DNA from: Leptospiraceae bacterium
GTDB lineage: Bacteria; Spirochaetota; Leptospiria; Leptospirales; Leptospiraceae
Assembly (NCBI GenBank): GCA_022402465.1
Contig: JAKRSH010000014.1
Location: forward strand, 1-64,000
Length of the DNA stretch: 64,000 nt
Reading direction: 5' to 3'
The translations under genes and the position numbers were made by a program. Of this stretch, positions 8,439 through 17,269 are shown piece by piece. Position 1 is the first letter of the stretch. Each line of letters starts with the position of its first letter. The notes under the pieces are model-generated. The model did not search any database. It was given only the letters and a program-made list of their open reading frames with translations, and was not told the origin of the DNA.

Positions 8439-8828
8439 CTAATTAACTTCAAACATATGCAAAGCAGTCAACCAAACACCAATCATGATAAAACCTATTC
8501 CTGTCCACTGAGTCCAAGTTAACCTTTCTCTGAAAAAGATAGCAGATGCTATTAAGACAACAATGAAACCTGAGCTTGTAAAAACTGGATAAGCAAGAGA
8601 CAACTTCAAACCCTTGCCCAAAACAAATCGATATCCAACCAAGGCAAGGCCAAAGCAGGCAAGCCCACCGATAAAGATAGGATTGAGAAAGTTGGTGATC
8701 ATTCCTAAAATTCCACCTGGCTGCGCCGCTGAAGCGGAATCATTGAGAGAACTGGATTTGATAAGAATATTGGCGAGTGCGTTGAAAAAAACGGCAACGC
8801 AAAATATGACTATAATCTGAACTTGCAC
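8439..8828 (-). CDS. SMR/EamA-like four-helix transporter
   Basis: The protein of 129 residues has four predicted membrane helices, with the last two (YPVFTSSGFIVVLIASAIFF, then WTGIGFIMIGVWLTAL) in the pattern of small multidrug resistance and EamA/DMT half-transporters. These work as dimers that export cations or lipid-linked molecules across the inner membrane. A longer TTG start at 8879 would overlap the divergent hydrolase gene. I prefer the GTG at 8826-8828, which has CTAGG five bases upstream. Its stop lies eight bases from the proposed ATT start of the sulfatase-like gene, so the two probably share a transcript. The substrate is unknown. Confidence 0.7.
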   Translation of the reverse strand: MQVQIIVIFCVAVFFNALANILIKSSSLNDSASAAQPGGILGMITNFLNPIFIGGLACFGLALVGYRFVLGKGLKLSLAYPVFTSSGFIVVLIASAIFFRERLTWTQWTGIGFIMIGVWLTALHMFEVN

Positions 8829-8873
8829 TGTACCTAGCAGAATAAAAATTTGTACTAGTCCGTCAAACCGAAA

Positions 8874-9725
8874 ATGCAAGAAAAATCATTCCGCTTCCAC
8901 GATCTCAACCTGAAATACTACGATTATTCTGAACCCAAGATCGCTTCTAAACCCTTAGTGCTCTTCGCGCATGCAAATGGCTATTCTGCTGGTTGCTACC
9001 GCCAATACCATGAAGCTCTATCTCAGAAATATCGAGTTCTTGCCTTGGATTTCGCAGGACATGGAAAATCCCAATCCACCCTAGCCTTCAAGACTTGGTT
9101 TTTCTTCCGAGATCAGATCCTTGCCCTTTTGCAGTCAGAATTGAAACCAGACCAGAAGGTAATAGGAATCGGACACTCTCTAGGCGGGGCGAGCATGCTT
9201 CTTGCGAGTCAGAAGTCTCCGGAACTTTTTGCAAAAGTCCTAGCCATGGATCCTGTCGTTCTCGGTTGGAGAATTACCACCCTAGCCAAATTCCTGGAAG
9301 GGCCTCTCGCTCAGGGTGCACGCAAACGAAGAAGACAATTTGCTTCGCTTGAGCTGGTTCGACGAGCTTTTTCCAAATTTCCAGCTTTCGCAAATTGGGA
9401 GCCAGAATTCTTCCAAGACTATCTCAATTCCTGCCTAAGACCAAGAGGGAATGGCAAAGAAGTCGAACTCTGTTGCGATCCCAAGGTTGAGGCTAGAATA
9501 TTTTCCCTAGCTTCTTTTCGTGTGATGAGAAAGTACCACTCCATAAAGTCGGAAGTCCATGTTTCCATTCCTGAAAAATACGAGGTCTGCAGTCCAAGTC
9601 TCGCAAGACTCATCACCAAAAGAAATCCAAACTCTTCCATAAAAGTTTGGAAGGATGCATCTCATTTTTTTCCCTTTGAAAATAAGGATAGGACATTAAA
9701 CTGGATTGAGTCGAAGTTGACCTAG
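8874..9725 (+). CDS. alpha/beta hydrolase
   Basis: This 283-residue protein has the alpha/beta hydrolase fold marks: strand LVLFAHANGY with the oxyanion HxNG, DFAGHGKS, the nucleophile elbow GHSLGG (Ser102) and a C-terminal DASHFFPF that supplies the catalytic His. No signal peptide is seen, so it is cytoplasmic. The substrate could be an ester, a lipid or an epoxide and cannot be assigned. The following DUF218 gene starts one base after its stop, so the two are probably one operon. The GC content is visibly higher here than in the island to the left. Confidence 0.8.
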   Translation: MQEKSFRFHDLNLKYYDYSEPKIASKPLVLFAHANGYSAGCYRQYHEALSQKYRVLALDFAGHGKSQSTLAFKTWFFFRDQILALLQSELKPDQKVIGIGHSLGGASMLLASQKSPELFAKVLAMDPVVLGWRITTLAKFLEGPLAQGARKRRRQFASLELVRRAFSKFPAFANWEPEFFQDYLNSCLRPRGNGKEVELCCDPKVEARIFSLASFRVMRKYHSIKSEVHVSIPEKYEVCSPSLARLITKRNPNSSIKVWKDASHFFPFENKDRTLNWIESKLT

Positions 9726-9726
9726 T

Positions 9727-10500
9727 ATGTTTTTTTTCTTCTCCAAAGTCCTAACCATCTTTCTCTTTCCCCTCAATGTCGCAATCTTGCTAGGGATAGT
9801 CTACAGTTTGAAACTTGGCAAGGGTCGAAAGAAATTATACCTTCTCTTTCCTTGGCTTTTTCTTTGGTTCTTCTCTTACTTTCCTGTGGCCCAAGGACTG
9901 ATCCAGCCTCTCGAAGATGCCTATCCCTACCAAACTGTTGAGCAGACTTCCCAGGCAGATGCCATAGTAGTTCTTGGTGGCATGGTTAACAATCTTACCA
10001 GATACCCTGACCGTACGGAACTCACAGGAGCAGCAGATCGTTTAACAGATGCAATTTCACTTTATAAGGCTGGCAAGGCTAAGAAAATTCTCTTCACAGG
10101 AGGATCAGGAATCCTTTTCTTTGAAGGTGTATCGGAAGCAAGCCAAGCGTATCGATTTTTCATAGCTATGGGAATTCCAGCACAAGATATCATTCTCGAA
10201 GATAAATCCCGGAATACGAGAGAGAATGCAAGTTTTTCCCTTAGCATCCTCAAAGAACAAGGTGCAAAAAGCATTATCCTTGTTACATCAGCCTTTCACA
10301 TGAAACGATCCATGCATGAGTTTGCCAATAGGGGAGTTACAGTGAGCGCCTTCCCTACGGACTATAGAACTCTCCAAGATGGACTTTCCAATTGGGATAC
10401 CTACATTCCTTCTGTGGGAGCCTTGGATACTTCAACCATAGCGATCAAAGAATGGGTGGGAACTTTTGCCTACCAAGCGATGGAAAAACTAAGCCAATGA
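9727..10500 (+). CDS. DUF218 (ElyC/SanA/YdcF) family membrane protein
   Basis: The 257-residue protein has two N-terminal membrane helices, then a DUF218 domain with DAIVVLGG, ELTGAADRLTDAISLY, KKILFTGGSG, DIILEDKSRNTRENA and VTSAFHMKRS. ElyC- and SanA-type members affect envelope integrity and undecaprenyl-phosphate-linked steps in other bacteria; the exact reaction is not established. It starts one base after the hydrolase stop. A 54-base gap separates it from ccmE, so they may or may not share a transcript. Confidence 0.85.
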   Translation: MFFFFSKVLTIFLFPLNVAILLGIVYSLKLGKGRKKLYLLFPWLFLWFFSYFPVAQGLIQPLEDAYPYQTVEQTSQADAIVVLGGMVNNLTRYPDRTELTGAADRLTDAISLYKAGKAKKILFTGGSGILFFEGVSEASQAYRFFIAMGIPAQDIILEDKSRNTRENASFSLSILKEQGAKSIILVTSAFHMKRSMHEFANRGVTVSAFPTDYRTLQDGLSNWDTYIPSVGALDTSTIAIKEWVGTFAYQAMEKLSQ

Positions 10501-10554
10501 AAAATCCTGACAATAGAGCCCTTTTTCAAATTCAATCGGAGGTCTAATAATCGT

Positions 10555-10959
10555 ATGAATTCAAAATTTCTTATTCTCACCTTGGTGATAGCTTCCTCTT
10601 TAGCAGGAATAGCTTTTTTTTCTGCCCAAGAAACCGCTTACAAACTTCTAGATGCCTCGGAGCTTGCTGCAAATCCTGTTCAATACAGAGATGAGAACCT
10701 AAGAGTTCGAGGTTTTGTCAAACTAGGCTCCTTAATCCGAGAAGGAAAATCGGCACGATTTGATTTGGAGTTGGAAGATAGGGTCATTCCTGTTTTTTTC
10801 ACAGGTGAGTCTCTGCTTCCTGATGCCTTCAAAGAAGGGGCTCGTGCCAGAGTCGATGGAAAGTGGCAAAATGGAGTCCTAGTCTCCAACCATGTGGAAG
10901 CAAAATGTGCCTCCAAATATGAAGCTGGCTACGCCGAGGAAAAACCAAACAGTTTATGA
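10555..10959 (+). CDS. ccmE: cytochrome c maturation protein CcmE (CxxxY type)
   Basis: The 134-residue haem chaperone has one N-terminal membrane anchor and an OB-fold domain (LRVRGFVKLGS, RFDLELEDRVIPVFFTG, GARARVDGKWQNGVL). In the best-known CcmE proteins a His in an HxxxY motif binds haem covalently. Here the position is Cys118 in CASKY, giving CxxxY, a variant known from archaea and Desulfovibrio. It acts at the outer face of the inner membrane, taking haem and passing it to CcmF. It overlaps ccmF by four bases (ATGA). The other ccm genes (A, B, C) are not in this window. Confidence 0.9.
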   Translation: MNSKFLILTLVIASSLAGIAFFSAQETAYKLLDASELAANPVQYRDENLRVRGFVKLGSLIREGKSARFDLELEDRVIPVFFTGESLLPDAFKEGARARVDGKWQNGVLVSNHVEAKCASKYEAGYAEEKPNSL

Positions 10960-13145
10960 ATGATTTAGGAACTCTGGTCCTTGCGGCCTCCCTTGCTATT
11001 TTACTCTTTTCATTTATTCAAACATCAATAGGAATCATCCAGAAGGATTCCAAGGCTATAGAATTAGGAAGAATTTCCCTTATGGCAAATTTTTTCCTCA
11101 TAGGTCTAGCCTTCCTTATTTTACTAACAGAACTACTTCGAACAGATCTCTCGAACTACTATGTAGTGATGCATTCTTCAGAACACATTTCTTTGTTCTA
11201 CCAAATGACCGCGATATGGGGTGGATCTTCGGGCTCCTTGCTTTTCTGGAACCTACTGCTCAATCTTTTTACCTTCATAGTACTTTGGCAGACTCGCAAA
11301 ATGGTGAATGATCGCATTCCCGTCATGAATGCCATCCTAGCAGTGCTCTCTATGTTCTTCAGTTTTCTTGCTGTTTTTTTTGCGGATGCACAGCCCTTTC
11401 GGGAATTTCAACCAGCAGCCCAGGCAGGACGCGGACTCAATCCCTTACTGCAACATTGGGCTATGATCATCCATCCACCCATACTTTACGTTGGTTATGT
11501 GAGTATTGCCATCCCTTTTGCTATAGCCATGTCAGCACTTCTTACAAGACAAATCTCCCAGGAATGGATGAAGTTTATTCGAAGATGGTCCATCTTTTCT
11601 TGGTTTTTTCTGGGAACTGGAATCCTACTCGGTTCCAAATGGGCCTACGAAGAGTTAGGTTGGGGTGGATATTGGGCTTGGGATCCTGTAGAAAATGCCT
11701 CCCTCATGCCTTGGCTACTTTCCTCAGCCTTCATACATTCCATCATCATCCAAGAAAGAAGAGGAATGTTAAAATTTTGGAACATGGTCTTGATCATACT
11801 AGCTTTTCATTTTTCTTTGTTAGGCACTTGGATCACAAGATCGGGAGTTTTGGAAGGTCCTCATAGCTTTTCGAAATCTACCATAGGAACTCCTTTCATT
11901 ATTTTAATTATAAGTTCTTTTGTTTTCTTTATGGGTGCAGTCATTTTCTACAGAAAAGATTTGCAACCAGATAGAAATTTGGAAGCCATCACTTCCAAAG
12001 AGGGAAGTTTTTTACTCAATAACTTTCTCTTAGTTATGGGTTGTTTGGCGATTTTATTAGGAGTTTTTAGTCCCCTACTCTACTCAACTGAATTCAAGGC
12101 TCCTTGGTTTAATTCCTGGGGAATTCCTGCGGGAATCCTGCTTCTCCTTCTCATGGGAGCCTCTCCTCTTCTTGCATGGAGAAAGGGTGCTGATGCAGTC
12201 TTCTTTTCCACCCTACTCAAGCCATTTATCGTAGGAATCCTAGGTGCTCTAGTTTATATATTCATTTACTCTCAAATTTTTTCTAGAGATGCTTATTCCT
12301 ATGGGGATGTACTTGGAGAAATTTACTCTGTTATTACGGTAGGTTTAGGCGTTTTTGTTATCGCAGGAATCTTCCAAGAATACTACCGAGGTATACGAGC
12401 AAGAAGAGAAGCGGATCCTTCGGAAAATGTTTTCTTAGCCGCTTGGCTTCTTCTCACCAAGAATAAAAGAAGATATGGTGGCTATCTTGTGCATCTTTCC
12501 TTGGTTCTCATCTTTATTGGTTATGCGGGAAATGCTTTCAAGCAAAATACATCCATACGATTTCTCTATGAACTTCTTCCCCCGAAAGACAATGAGATTG
12601 TATATGCAAGCCAAGACAAAGGTATACTTGGCAATTACCAAATTGAAGCATCTACTCTGAAGATTAAGCCTCTACCCTTCCAAGGTGATAAGACAGATTT
12701 CCAAATACAAAACACCATAGTTTCCCAAGAAGCTAGTTTTAAAATTTCAATAGGAACTAAATTTGAATCGGAATTAGTAACTGAAAGAAGATTCTATCCT
12801 CAAATTTCCCATCTCAGCGGTGGATTTGAGACTCATATTCCAACTTCAGAACCAGCCATCCTAAGTAGAACCAAAGAAGATTTTTATGTGCAGTTAGGTG
12901 CTATTGAGAAAGTAGATCTTTCTTCGGAAAACCCAGATCTTCCCTTGATGTATATGGATTATCTTTTTGCGGCCCAAGATATGGAACAAAGGCTTGCCTT
13001 CTTTTCAAGGTTCCCCCAACAAATCGTTGCTAACCTTGAAATCTGGGTAAATCCGCTTGTAAGATTTGTGTGGCTAGGAAGTCTCATGTACTTTCTATCG
13101 GGTCTCTTCATTCTTCTACCTATTGGAGAGAAGAAAAAGGATTAA
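10956..13145 (+). CDS. ccmF: cytochrome c haem lyase subunit CcmF
   Basis: The 729-residue membrane protein has about 15 hydrophobic segments and the WWD haem-handling domain (WGGYWAWDPVEN, around residues 235-246). Conserved histidine-bearing loops such as HWAMIIHPP and FHFSLLGTWITRSGVLEGPHSF are also present. It ligates haem from CcmE to CxxCH motifs of apocytochromes. A periplasmic stretch near residues 540-690 precedes a final helix. It is slightly longer than the roughly 650-residue E. coli protein. It is translationally coupled to ccmE and followed after five bases by the DsbD-like gene. The MbnH-like di-haem protein at 31836 is one possible client. Confidence 0.93.
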   Translation: MNDLGTLVLAASLAILLFSFIQTSIGIIQKDSKAIELGRISLMANFFLIGLAFLILLTELLRTDLSNYYVVMHSSEHISLFYQMTAIWGGSSGSLLFWNLLLNLFTFIVLWQTRKMVNDRIPVMNAILAVLSMFFSFLAVFFADAQPFREFQPAAQAGRGLNPLLQHWAMIIHPPILYVGYVSIAIPFAIAMSALLTRQISQEWMKFIRRWSIFSWFFLGTGILLGSKWAYEELGWGGYWAWDPVENASLMPWLLSSAFIHSIIIQERRGMLKFWNMVLIILAFHFSLLGTWITRSGVLEGPHSFSKSTIGTPFIILIISSFVFFMGAVIFYRKDLQPDRNLEAITSKEGSFLLNNFLLVMGCLAILLGVFSPLLYSTEFKAPWFNSWGIPAGILLLLLMGASPLLAWRKGADAVFFSTLLKPFIVGILGALVYIFIYSQIFSRDAYSYGDVLGEIYSVITVGLGVFVIAGIFQEYYRGIRARREADPSENVFLAAWLLLTKNKRRYGGYLVHLSLVLIFIGYAGNAFKQNTSIRFLYELLPPKDNEIVYASQDKGILGNYQIEASTLKIKPLPFQGDKTDFQIQNTIVSQEASFKISIGTKFESELVTERRFYPQISHLSGGFETHIPTSEPAILSRTKEDFYVQLGAIEKVDLSSENPDLPLMYMDYLFAAQDMEQRLAFFSRFPQQIVANLEIWVNPLVRFVWLGSLMYFLSGLFILLPIGEKKKD

Positions 13146-13150
13146 GAACT

Positions 13151-14389
13151 ATGGGAATCTTAGAAGCAACAGTCTTTGCATTTTTGGGTGGAATGATTCT
13201 CAACCTAATGCCCTGTGTATTTCCTGTTCTTGCAATGAAAGCATTAACGGTAGTTAATTCTAAAAATCTTTCCTCGACTGAAAGATGGAAGGACACAGGA
13301 TTCTACTCCCTTGGAATTCTTTTTTTCTTCTGGATTCTATATTTCCTCTTTCTCATTTTAAAATCGGGAGGCTCTTCCTTGGGTTGGGGCTTCCAATTGC
13401 AGAACCCTGGATTTATCTTTTTACTTGTATTCTTTTTTATCTTTATGGCATTTCAAATGCTTGGTTGGATAGAATTCAGTTTGGGTGTTTCCGGAAAATT
13501 AGCACAACTCACTTCCCACAAATCAGGGCTTGGTTCTTTTCTTTCCGGTGGAGTTGCTGTTCTTGTCGCTACTCCCTGCACAGCTCCCTTCATGGGTTCG
13601 GCACTTGCCTTTGCATTTTCTTCAAGCCCTCTCATCGGATTCATTGTATTTACTTCTCTCGGTCTTGGGATGGCACTTCCTCTTGTCCTAGTACAAAATG
13701 TCCCATTTCTCTCAAAGTTTCTTCCTAGGCCCGGAGCTTGGATGATTACATTTAAAGAGATCCTCGCCTTCCCTTTGCTACTAACAGCTGCTTGGTTGTT
13801 TTGGGTATTTATGGGAATCTCAGGTAAGGATGAATCTTTTTATATCCTTGCTTGTCTTGTGTTTCTATTCTTTTTGATTTGGCTCAGCAAGAAATTGAAT
13901 CAGCAAGCATTGCGTATGACTGTGTATTCATTTTTAATTCTATCTATTTTCGGAATTGCCTATTCTACCGAGAGGCAAACTAAGGAAGCTAATACCTTCT
14001 TGGTTCCCCAATCCTTATTCCAAAAGAATGTATGGAAGGCTGGGTATGAATCCTCTGCTACATATTCTAAAGATAACCTCCAACTTGCACTAGAAAGTGG
14101 ACAACCTGTATTCTTATATTTCACAGCTGATTGGTGCGTTACTTGCAAATACAACGAGAAAACTGTGTTTCGGACAGATTCAGTTCTATCATTTTTAAAA
14201 GATAACAAAGTTCTTGTTTTAAAAGCAGACTGGACCAATGAGGATCCAGAAATCTCCAAAGTTCTTGAATCTTATGGAAGAAACGGTGTTCCTTTGTATG
14301 TATATTACAAAAGGGGAAAGCTATCAAAGCCAGTTTTTTTATCGCAAATACTAACTCCCGATATAGCCTTGCAAGAAATGAAATTGTAA
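13151..14389 (+). CDS. DsbD-like thiol:disulfide reductase with C-terminal thioredoxin domain
   Basis: The 412-residue protein has an eight-helix core with the paired cysteine motifs LMPCVFPVLAM and ATPCTAPFMGS. A C-terminal thioredoxin-like domain carries DWCVTC (Cys329 and Cys332). This is the DsbD architecture without the N-terminal alpha domain. It moves electrons from cytoplasmic thioredoxin to the periplasm and keeps apocytochrome CxxCH cysteines reduced, which fits its place five bases after ccmF. An open frame runs back into ccmF to 13070, but the ATG at 13151 gives the proper first helix. Confidence 0.88.
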   Translation: MGILEATVFAFLGGMILNLMPCVFPVLAMKALTVVNSKNLSSTERWKDTGFYSLGILFFFWILYFLFLILKSGGSSLGWGFQLQNPGFIFLLVFFFIFMAFQMLGWIEFSLGVSGKLAQLTSHKSGLGSFLSGGVAVLVATPCTAPFMGSALAFAFSSSPLIGFIVFTSLGLGMALPLVLVQNVPFLSKFLPRPGAWMITFKEILAFPLLLTAAWLFWVFMGISGKDESFYILACLVFLFFLIWLSKKLNQQALRMTVYSFLILSIFGIAYSTERQTKEANTFLVPQSLFQKNVWKAGYESSATYSKDNLQLALESGQPVFLYFTADWCVTCKYNEKTVFRTDSVLSFLKDNKVLVLKADWTNEDPEISKVLESYGRNGVPLYVYYKRGKLSKPVFLSQILTPDIALQEMKL

Positions 14390-14482
14390 TTATTTTATTT
14401 CATAGTTATCTTTTTTGAATATATTGAATAATTCTAAAAAATTTTCTTGATCCATCCTCATTCAACTAAGCTTAATGCCTAT

Positions 14483-16492
14483 ATGCACAGAACCATTTGG
14501 ATATTACTGGTATTGATGGGTTCTTTGCAATCCTTGTTTTCTGAGCCCGCTCACTTTCAGCTTTATTCCAATAATTTGGAAGAAATACTCTCTAAACATT
14601 GTGAATATTTAGAAGATAAAGATAGATCACTGAATGCTATAGAAGCATTTTCGGAAGATAAGACCTTTATTCCTATTGAGTCCATTCAACCTGGCTTTGG
14701 ATATACAATTTCAGCATTCTGGCTTCGGTGTTATGTTGATAACAATACAAATGCAAATATAGATTTCTTACTTGAGATAGCCTATCCACAACTAGATGAC
14801 ATTCGCTATTACAATTCCATAAGTCGCTCTGGTACCGACGAAATTCGATTAGGCGATACTTATCCTTTCTTACAAAGGAATTTCCAATACAGAAATTTTG
14901 TATTACCTATACAAGTAAAATCCAATTCTACAAAACAGATTTACCTTCGTATTACTTCAACTGGAGCTTTGAATATACCATTAAACATTTGGAGCTATGA
15001 GACCTTTCTTGAAAAAGTTGTAACCGAACAATTGTTATTTGGATTATTTCTTGGCATAGCAATCGTGATGATTTTATATAAATCTTTCTTATATACTTTA
15101 TTTCATGAATTGCATTATTTATACTATGTTTTATTTCTAATTGGCTGGGTTTTTATAGTATCTACTCTGACTGGACTTTCCTTCCAATACCTCTGGCCAA
15201 ATTCTATTTGGTGGGGGAATTATAATTTCCCCATCATGATATTCTTCACATCTGTTTGGGCCTTATTATTTACAAGAGCCATATTAGATACTAAAAGTAA
15301 GAATTTCATACTTGATAGAATTCTAAACTCTTTAGTGTATGTAAATGCATTTCTCATTTCCATACCATTTATTCTAGATTATGTGATAAGCATTAGAATC
15401 GCATTAGTGCTCGCATTCTTGCAAATGATTTTGATTTTAGCAACAGCAATTTTCATACATGAGAAAGGAAATCGGTCTTCAACCTATTTTATCACTGCAT
15501 GGTCTGGATTTTTACTTGGATTACTTGTCTATCAGATGCATTCCTTTTCCTGGATTCCTCAAGTTCATATTATTTCTTGGTCTGTTCATATTGGAGCATC
15601 TTTTGAAATTATACTTTTTTCCTTTGCATTAGCTGATAGAATCAATCAAATCCGAATAGAAAAAGTAGCTGCACAAGAAGAAGTGATCAAGATGCAGAAG
15701 GATGCACTTCAAAGTTTCAAGACCAACCAAAAGCAAAAAGAACATATCATCTCAATCAACCAAGAACTTAAAATAGCAAGAGAAATTCACCAAGCAATTC
15801 TTCCTAAGTCCATTCCAAATATTCCAGGACTAAAGATACATGTCCATTATACACCTATGGCGGAAATTGGTGGTGACCTTTATGAATTCATAGAAGAAGA
15901 ATCTACAGGAAATTTGGGGATCTTAGTTTCGGATGTTGCTGGTCATGGTATTCCTGCTGCTCAAATCGCAAGTATGATCAAAGCTATCTTCACCTTTCAT
16001 AAGAAGTGGATGAATAAACCAGATCGACTTCTTAAAGAAATGAACCTCACTTTAATCGAAGCGAATAACAATCAATTGGTTACAGCAAGTTATATATATA
16101 TCGATAAAAAAAATAAAAAAATACTCTATGCGAACTCAGGTCATCCTCCTTTGCTCATCTACCGCAAAGGTAAAAAGATAGTGGAGAGTTATTATCCCGA
16201 AGGTAAGATCTTGGGTTGGATGCAAGAATCCAATAATAAACTAGATACCATCAGCTTCCAAGAAGGCGACAGCATCTTCATTTATACAGATGGAATTACT
16301 GAAGTTCGAAAAAATTCAAACGAGATCTGGGGTGAGGATAATTTTAAAAATTTTATCTTAGAACACAGCCATCTTGATAAAGATAAGTTTACAGAGAAAC
16401 TCATGTCTACCTTAAAGAATTATTCAAATCTCAAACAAGGATTTGAGGATGATTTAACTCTTTTGATTATTGAATTGCTTCCTAATGCATGA
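14483..16492 (+). CDS. 7TMR-DISM sensor with SpoIIE-type PP2C phosphatase
   Basis: The protein has a signal peptide, a periplasmic 7TMR-DISM sensing domain (about residues 25-165), seven membrane helices (about 180-390), a coiled-coil linker (about 400-440) and a SpoIIE/PP2C phosphatase domain to the end (669 residues). Metal-binding marks are EIGGDLYEF, VSDVAGHGIPAA and EDDLTLL. Such proteins dephosphorylate anti-sigma-factor antagonists in partner-switching systems in response to an outside signal. A TTG at 14447 would lengthen the protein, but ATG at 14483 gives a clean signal peptide. The gene at 27439 is a paralogue of the same layout. No anti-sigma partner is adjacent. Confidence 0.88.
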   Translation: MHRTIWILLVLMGSLQSLFSEPAHFQLYSNNLEEILSKHCEYLEDKDRSLNAIEAFSEDKTFIPIESIQPGFGYTISAFWLRCYVDNNTNANIDFLLEIAYPQLDDIRYYNSISRSGTDEIRLGDTYPFLQRNFQYRNFVLPIQVKSNSTKQIYLRITSTGALNIPLNIWSYETFLEKVVTEQLLFGLFLGIAIVMILYKSFLYTLFHELHYLYYVLFLIGWVFIVSTLTGLSFQYLWPNSIWWGNYNFPIMIFFTSVWALLFTRAILDTKSKNFILDRILNSLVYVNAFLISIPFILDYVISIRIALVLAFLQMILILATAIFIHEKGNRSSTYFITAWSGFLLGLLVYQMHSFSWIPQVHIISWSVHIGASFEIILFSFALADRINQIRIEKVAAQEEVIKMQKDALQSFKTNQKQKEHIISINQELKIAREIHQAILPKSIPNIPGLKIHVHYTPMAEIGGDLYEFIEEESTGNLGILVSDVAGHGIPAAQIASMIKAIFTFHKKWMNKPDRLLKEMNLTLIEANNNQLVTASYIYIDKKNKKILYANSGHPPLLIYRKGKKIVESYYPEGKILGWMQESNNKLDTISFQEGDSIFIYTDGITEVRKNSNEIWGEDNFKNFILEHSHLDKDKFTEKLMSTLKNYSNLKQGFEDDLTLLIIELLPNA

Positions 16493-16582
16493 ATTATTCC
16501 TACTTTTTTCATAAAAAGCACTTCCTTTTTCCTTAGGACTGCTCTGCTAGGATGAGAAATTCAGCTTTTTATTCTATACTGG

Positions 16583-16762
16583 TTGATTAATTTTAATCAT
16601 CCCGAATCTTTATTGGAGAAAAATAGAGATAATCCAGGGTATGTATTTGAATTTTGGATTGAAATTCAGAAAAATACTCTCATTTTTACGCTTTATTGAA
16701 TAATTTTATCTTTTTTTTTGATTTTTTTGCTTAAAAACATCTATATTTGATTAATTTCAATC
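16583..16762 (+). promoter_or_regulatory. two copies of a 16-base near-palindromic motif
   Basis: TTGATTAATTTTAATC (16583-16598) recurs as TTGATTAATTTCAATC (16747-16762), one base different and 164 bases apart. Both lie in the 343-base gap before the small secreted protein gene at 16836. They have GATT/AATC arms, so they could be operator sites or part of a promoter. Nothing else was recognised in this gap. Confidence 0.4.
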
Positions 16763-16835
16763 GACAAAACAGAACCTGCTTAGTCTAATGTATGTAGAGA
16801 AAAACTCTACAAAATTCTTAAAAAGAGGAAACACT

Positions 16836-17162
16836 ATGAAGAATTTCACAAAATCAATCATCCTAACCCTAACTGCACTTACAATCTCTGCAAGTTCTCT
16901 TTCGGCAATTGACCAAAGCACTAAGATTCAACTTTTAGAAGAAGCTTTGATTGAAACAGCAACCACTCCTGCTCAGATGAACGCAGTATCTGCCTACATG
17001 AAAAATGTTGCACAAGAAAAACTTGAATTAGCTAAAGAATATCGTGATAGAGCAAACGGACCAAAAGCTGGTAAAGTTGCTTATAAGAATGCAGAAAAGA
17101 GAGATCTTTTGAAAAAAGCTGCAAGACTTGAAAACGAAGCTAAGAGCTACCAAAAATACTAA
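16836..17162 (+). CDS. small secreted alpha-helical protein
   Basis: The protein is 108 residues when started at the ATG at 16836, which is preceded by AAAGAGGAAACACT, a strong ribosome site. A TTG-like or upstream ATG start at 16788 would put extra residues before the signal peptide. Residues 1-24 form a signal peptide ending in SLSA. The rest is charged and helical, rich in Ala, Lys and Glu, with no cysteine, and probably forms a periplasmic coiled coil. I recognise no family. A long 5' leader with a repeated motif and a strong terminator suggest its own, possibly abundant, transcript. Confidence 0.7.
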   Translation: MKNFTKSIILTLTALTISASSLSAIDQSTKIQLLEEALIETATTPAQMNAVSAYMKNVAQEKLELAKEYRDRANGPKAGKVAYKNAEKRDLLKKAARLENEAKSYQKY

Positions 17163-17197
17163 GTAGAATCTTTCTATTCAACTATTCAAACACTGAA

Positions 17198-17227
17198 GGC
17201 CAGGTAAATATACTTGGTCTTTTTTTA
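17198..17227 (+). terminator. rho-independent terminator
   Basis: GGCCAGGTA pairs with TACTTGGTC (one mismatch, one G-T pair) around a short AATA loop and is followed by a run of T. It lies 36 bases after the small secreted protein gene. Confidence 0.75.
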
Positions 17228-17269
17228 TATTTCAGTACGATTTGTTACAATTAGTTTCTAAAAAAAGAT

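Noticed and set aside
8829-8879. TTG start at 8879 for the SMR-like gene
   Set aside because: It would overlap the divergent hydrolase start; the GTG at 8828 has a ribosome site and gives the first helix directly.
13070-13150. N-terminal extension of the DsbD-like protein inside ccmF
   Set aside because: The ATG at 13151 gives a proper first membrane helix right after the ccmF stop; the extension is ccmF sequence in another frame.
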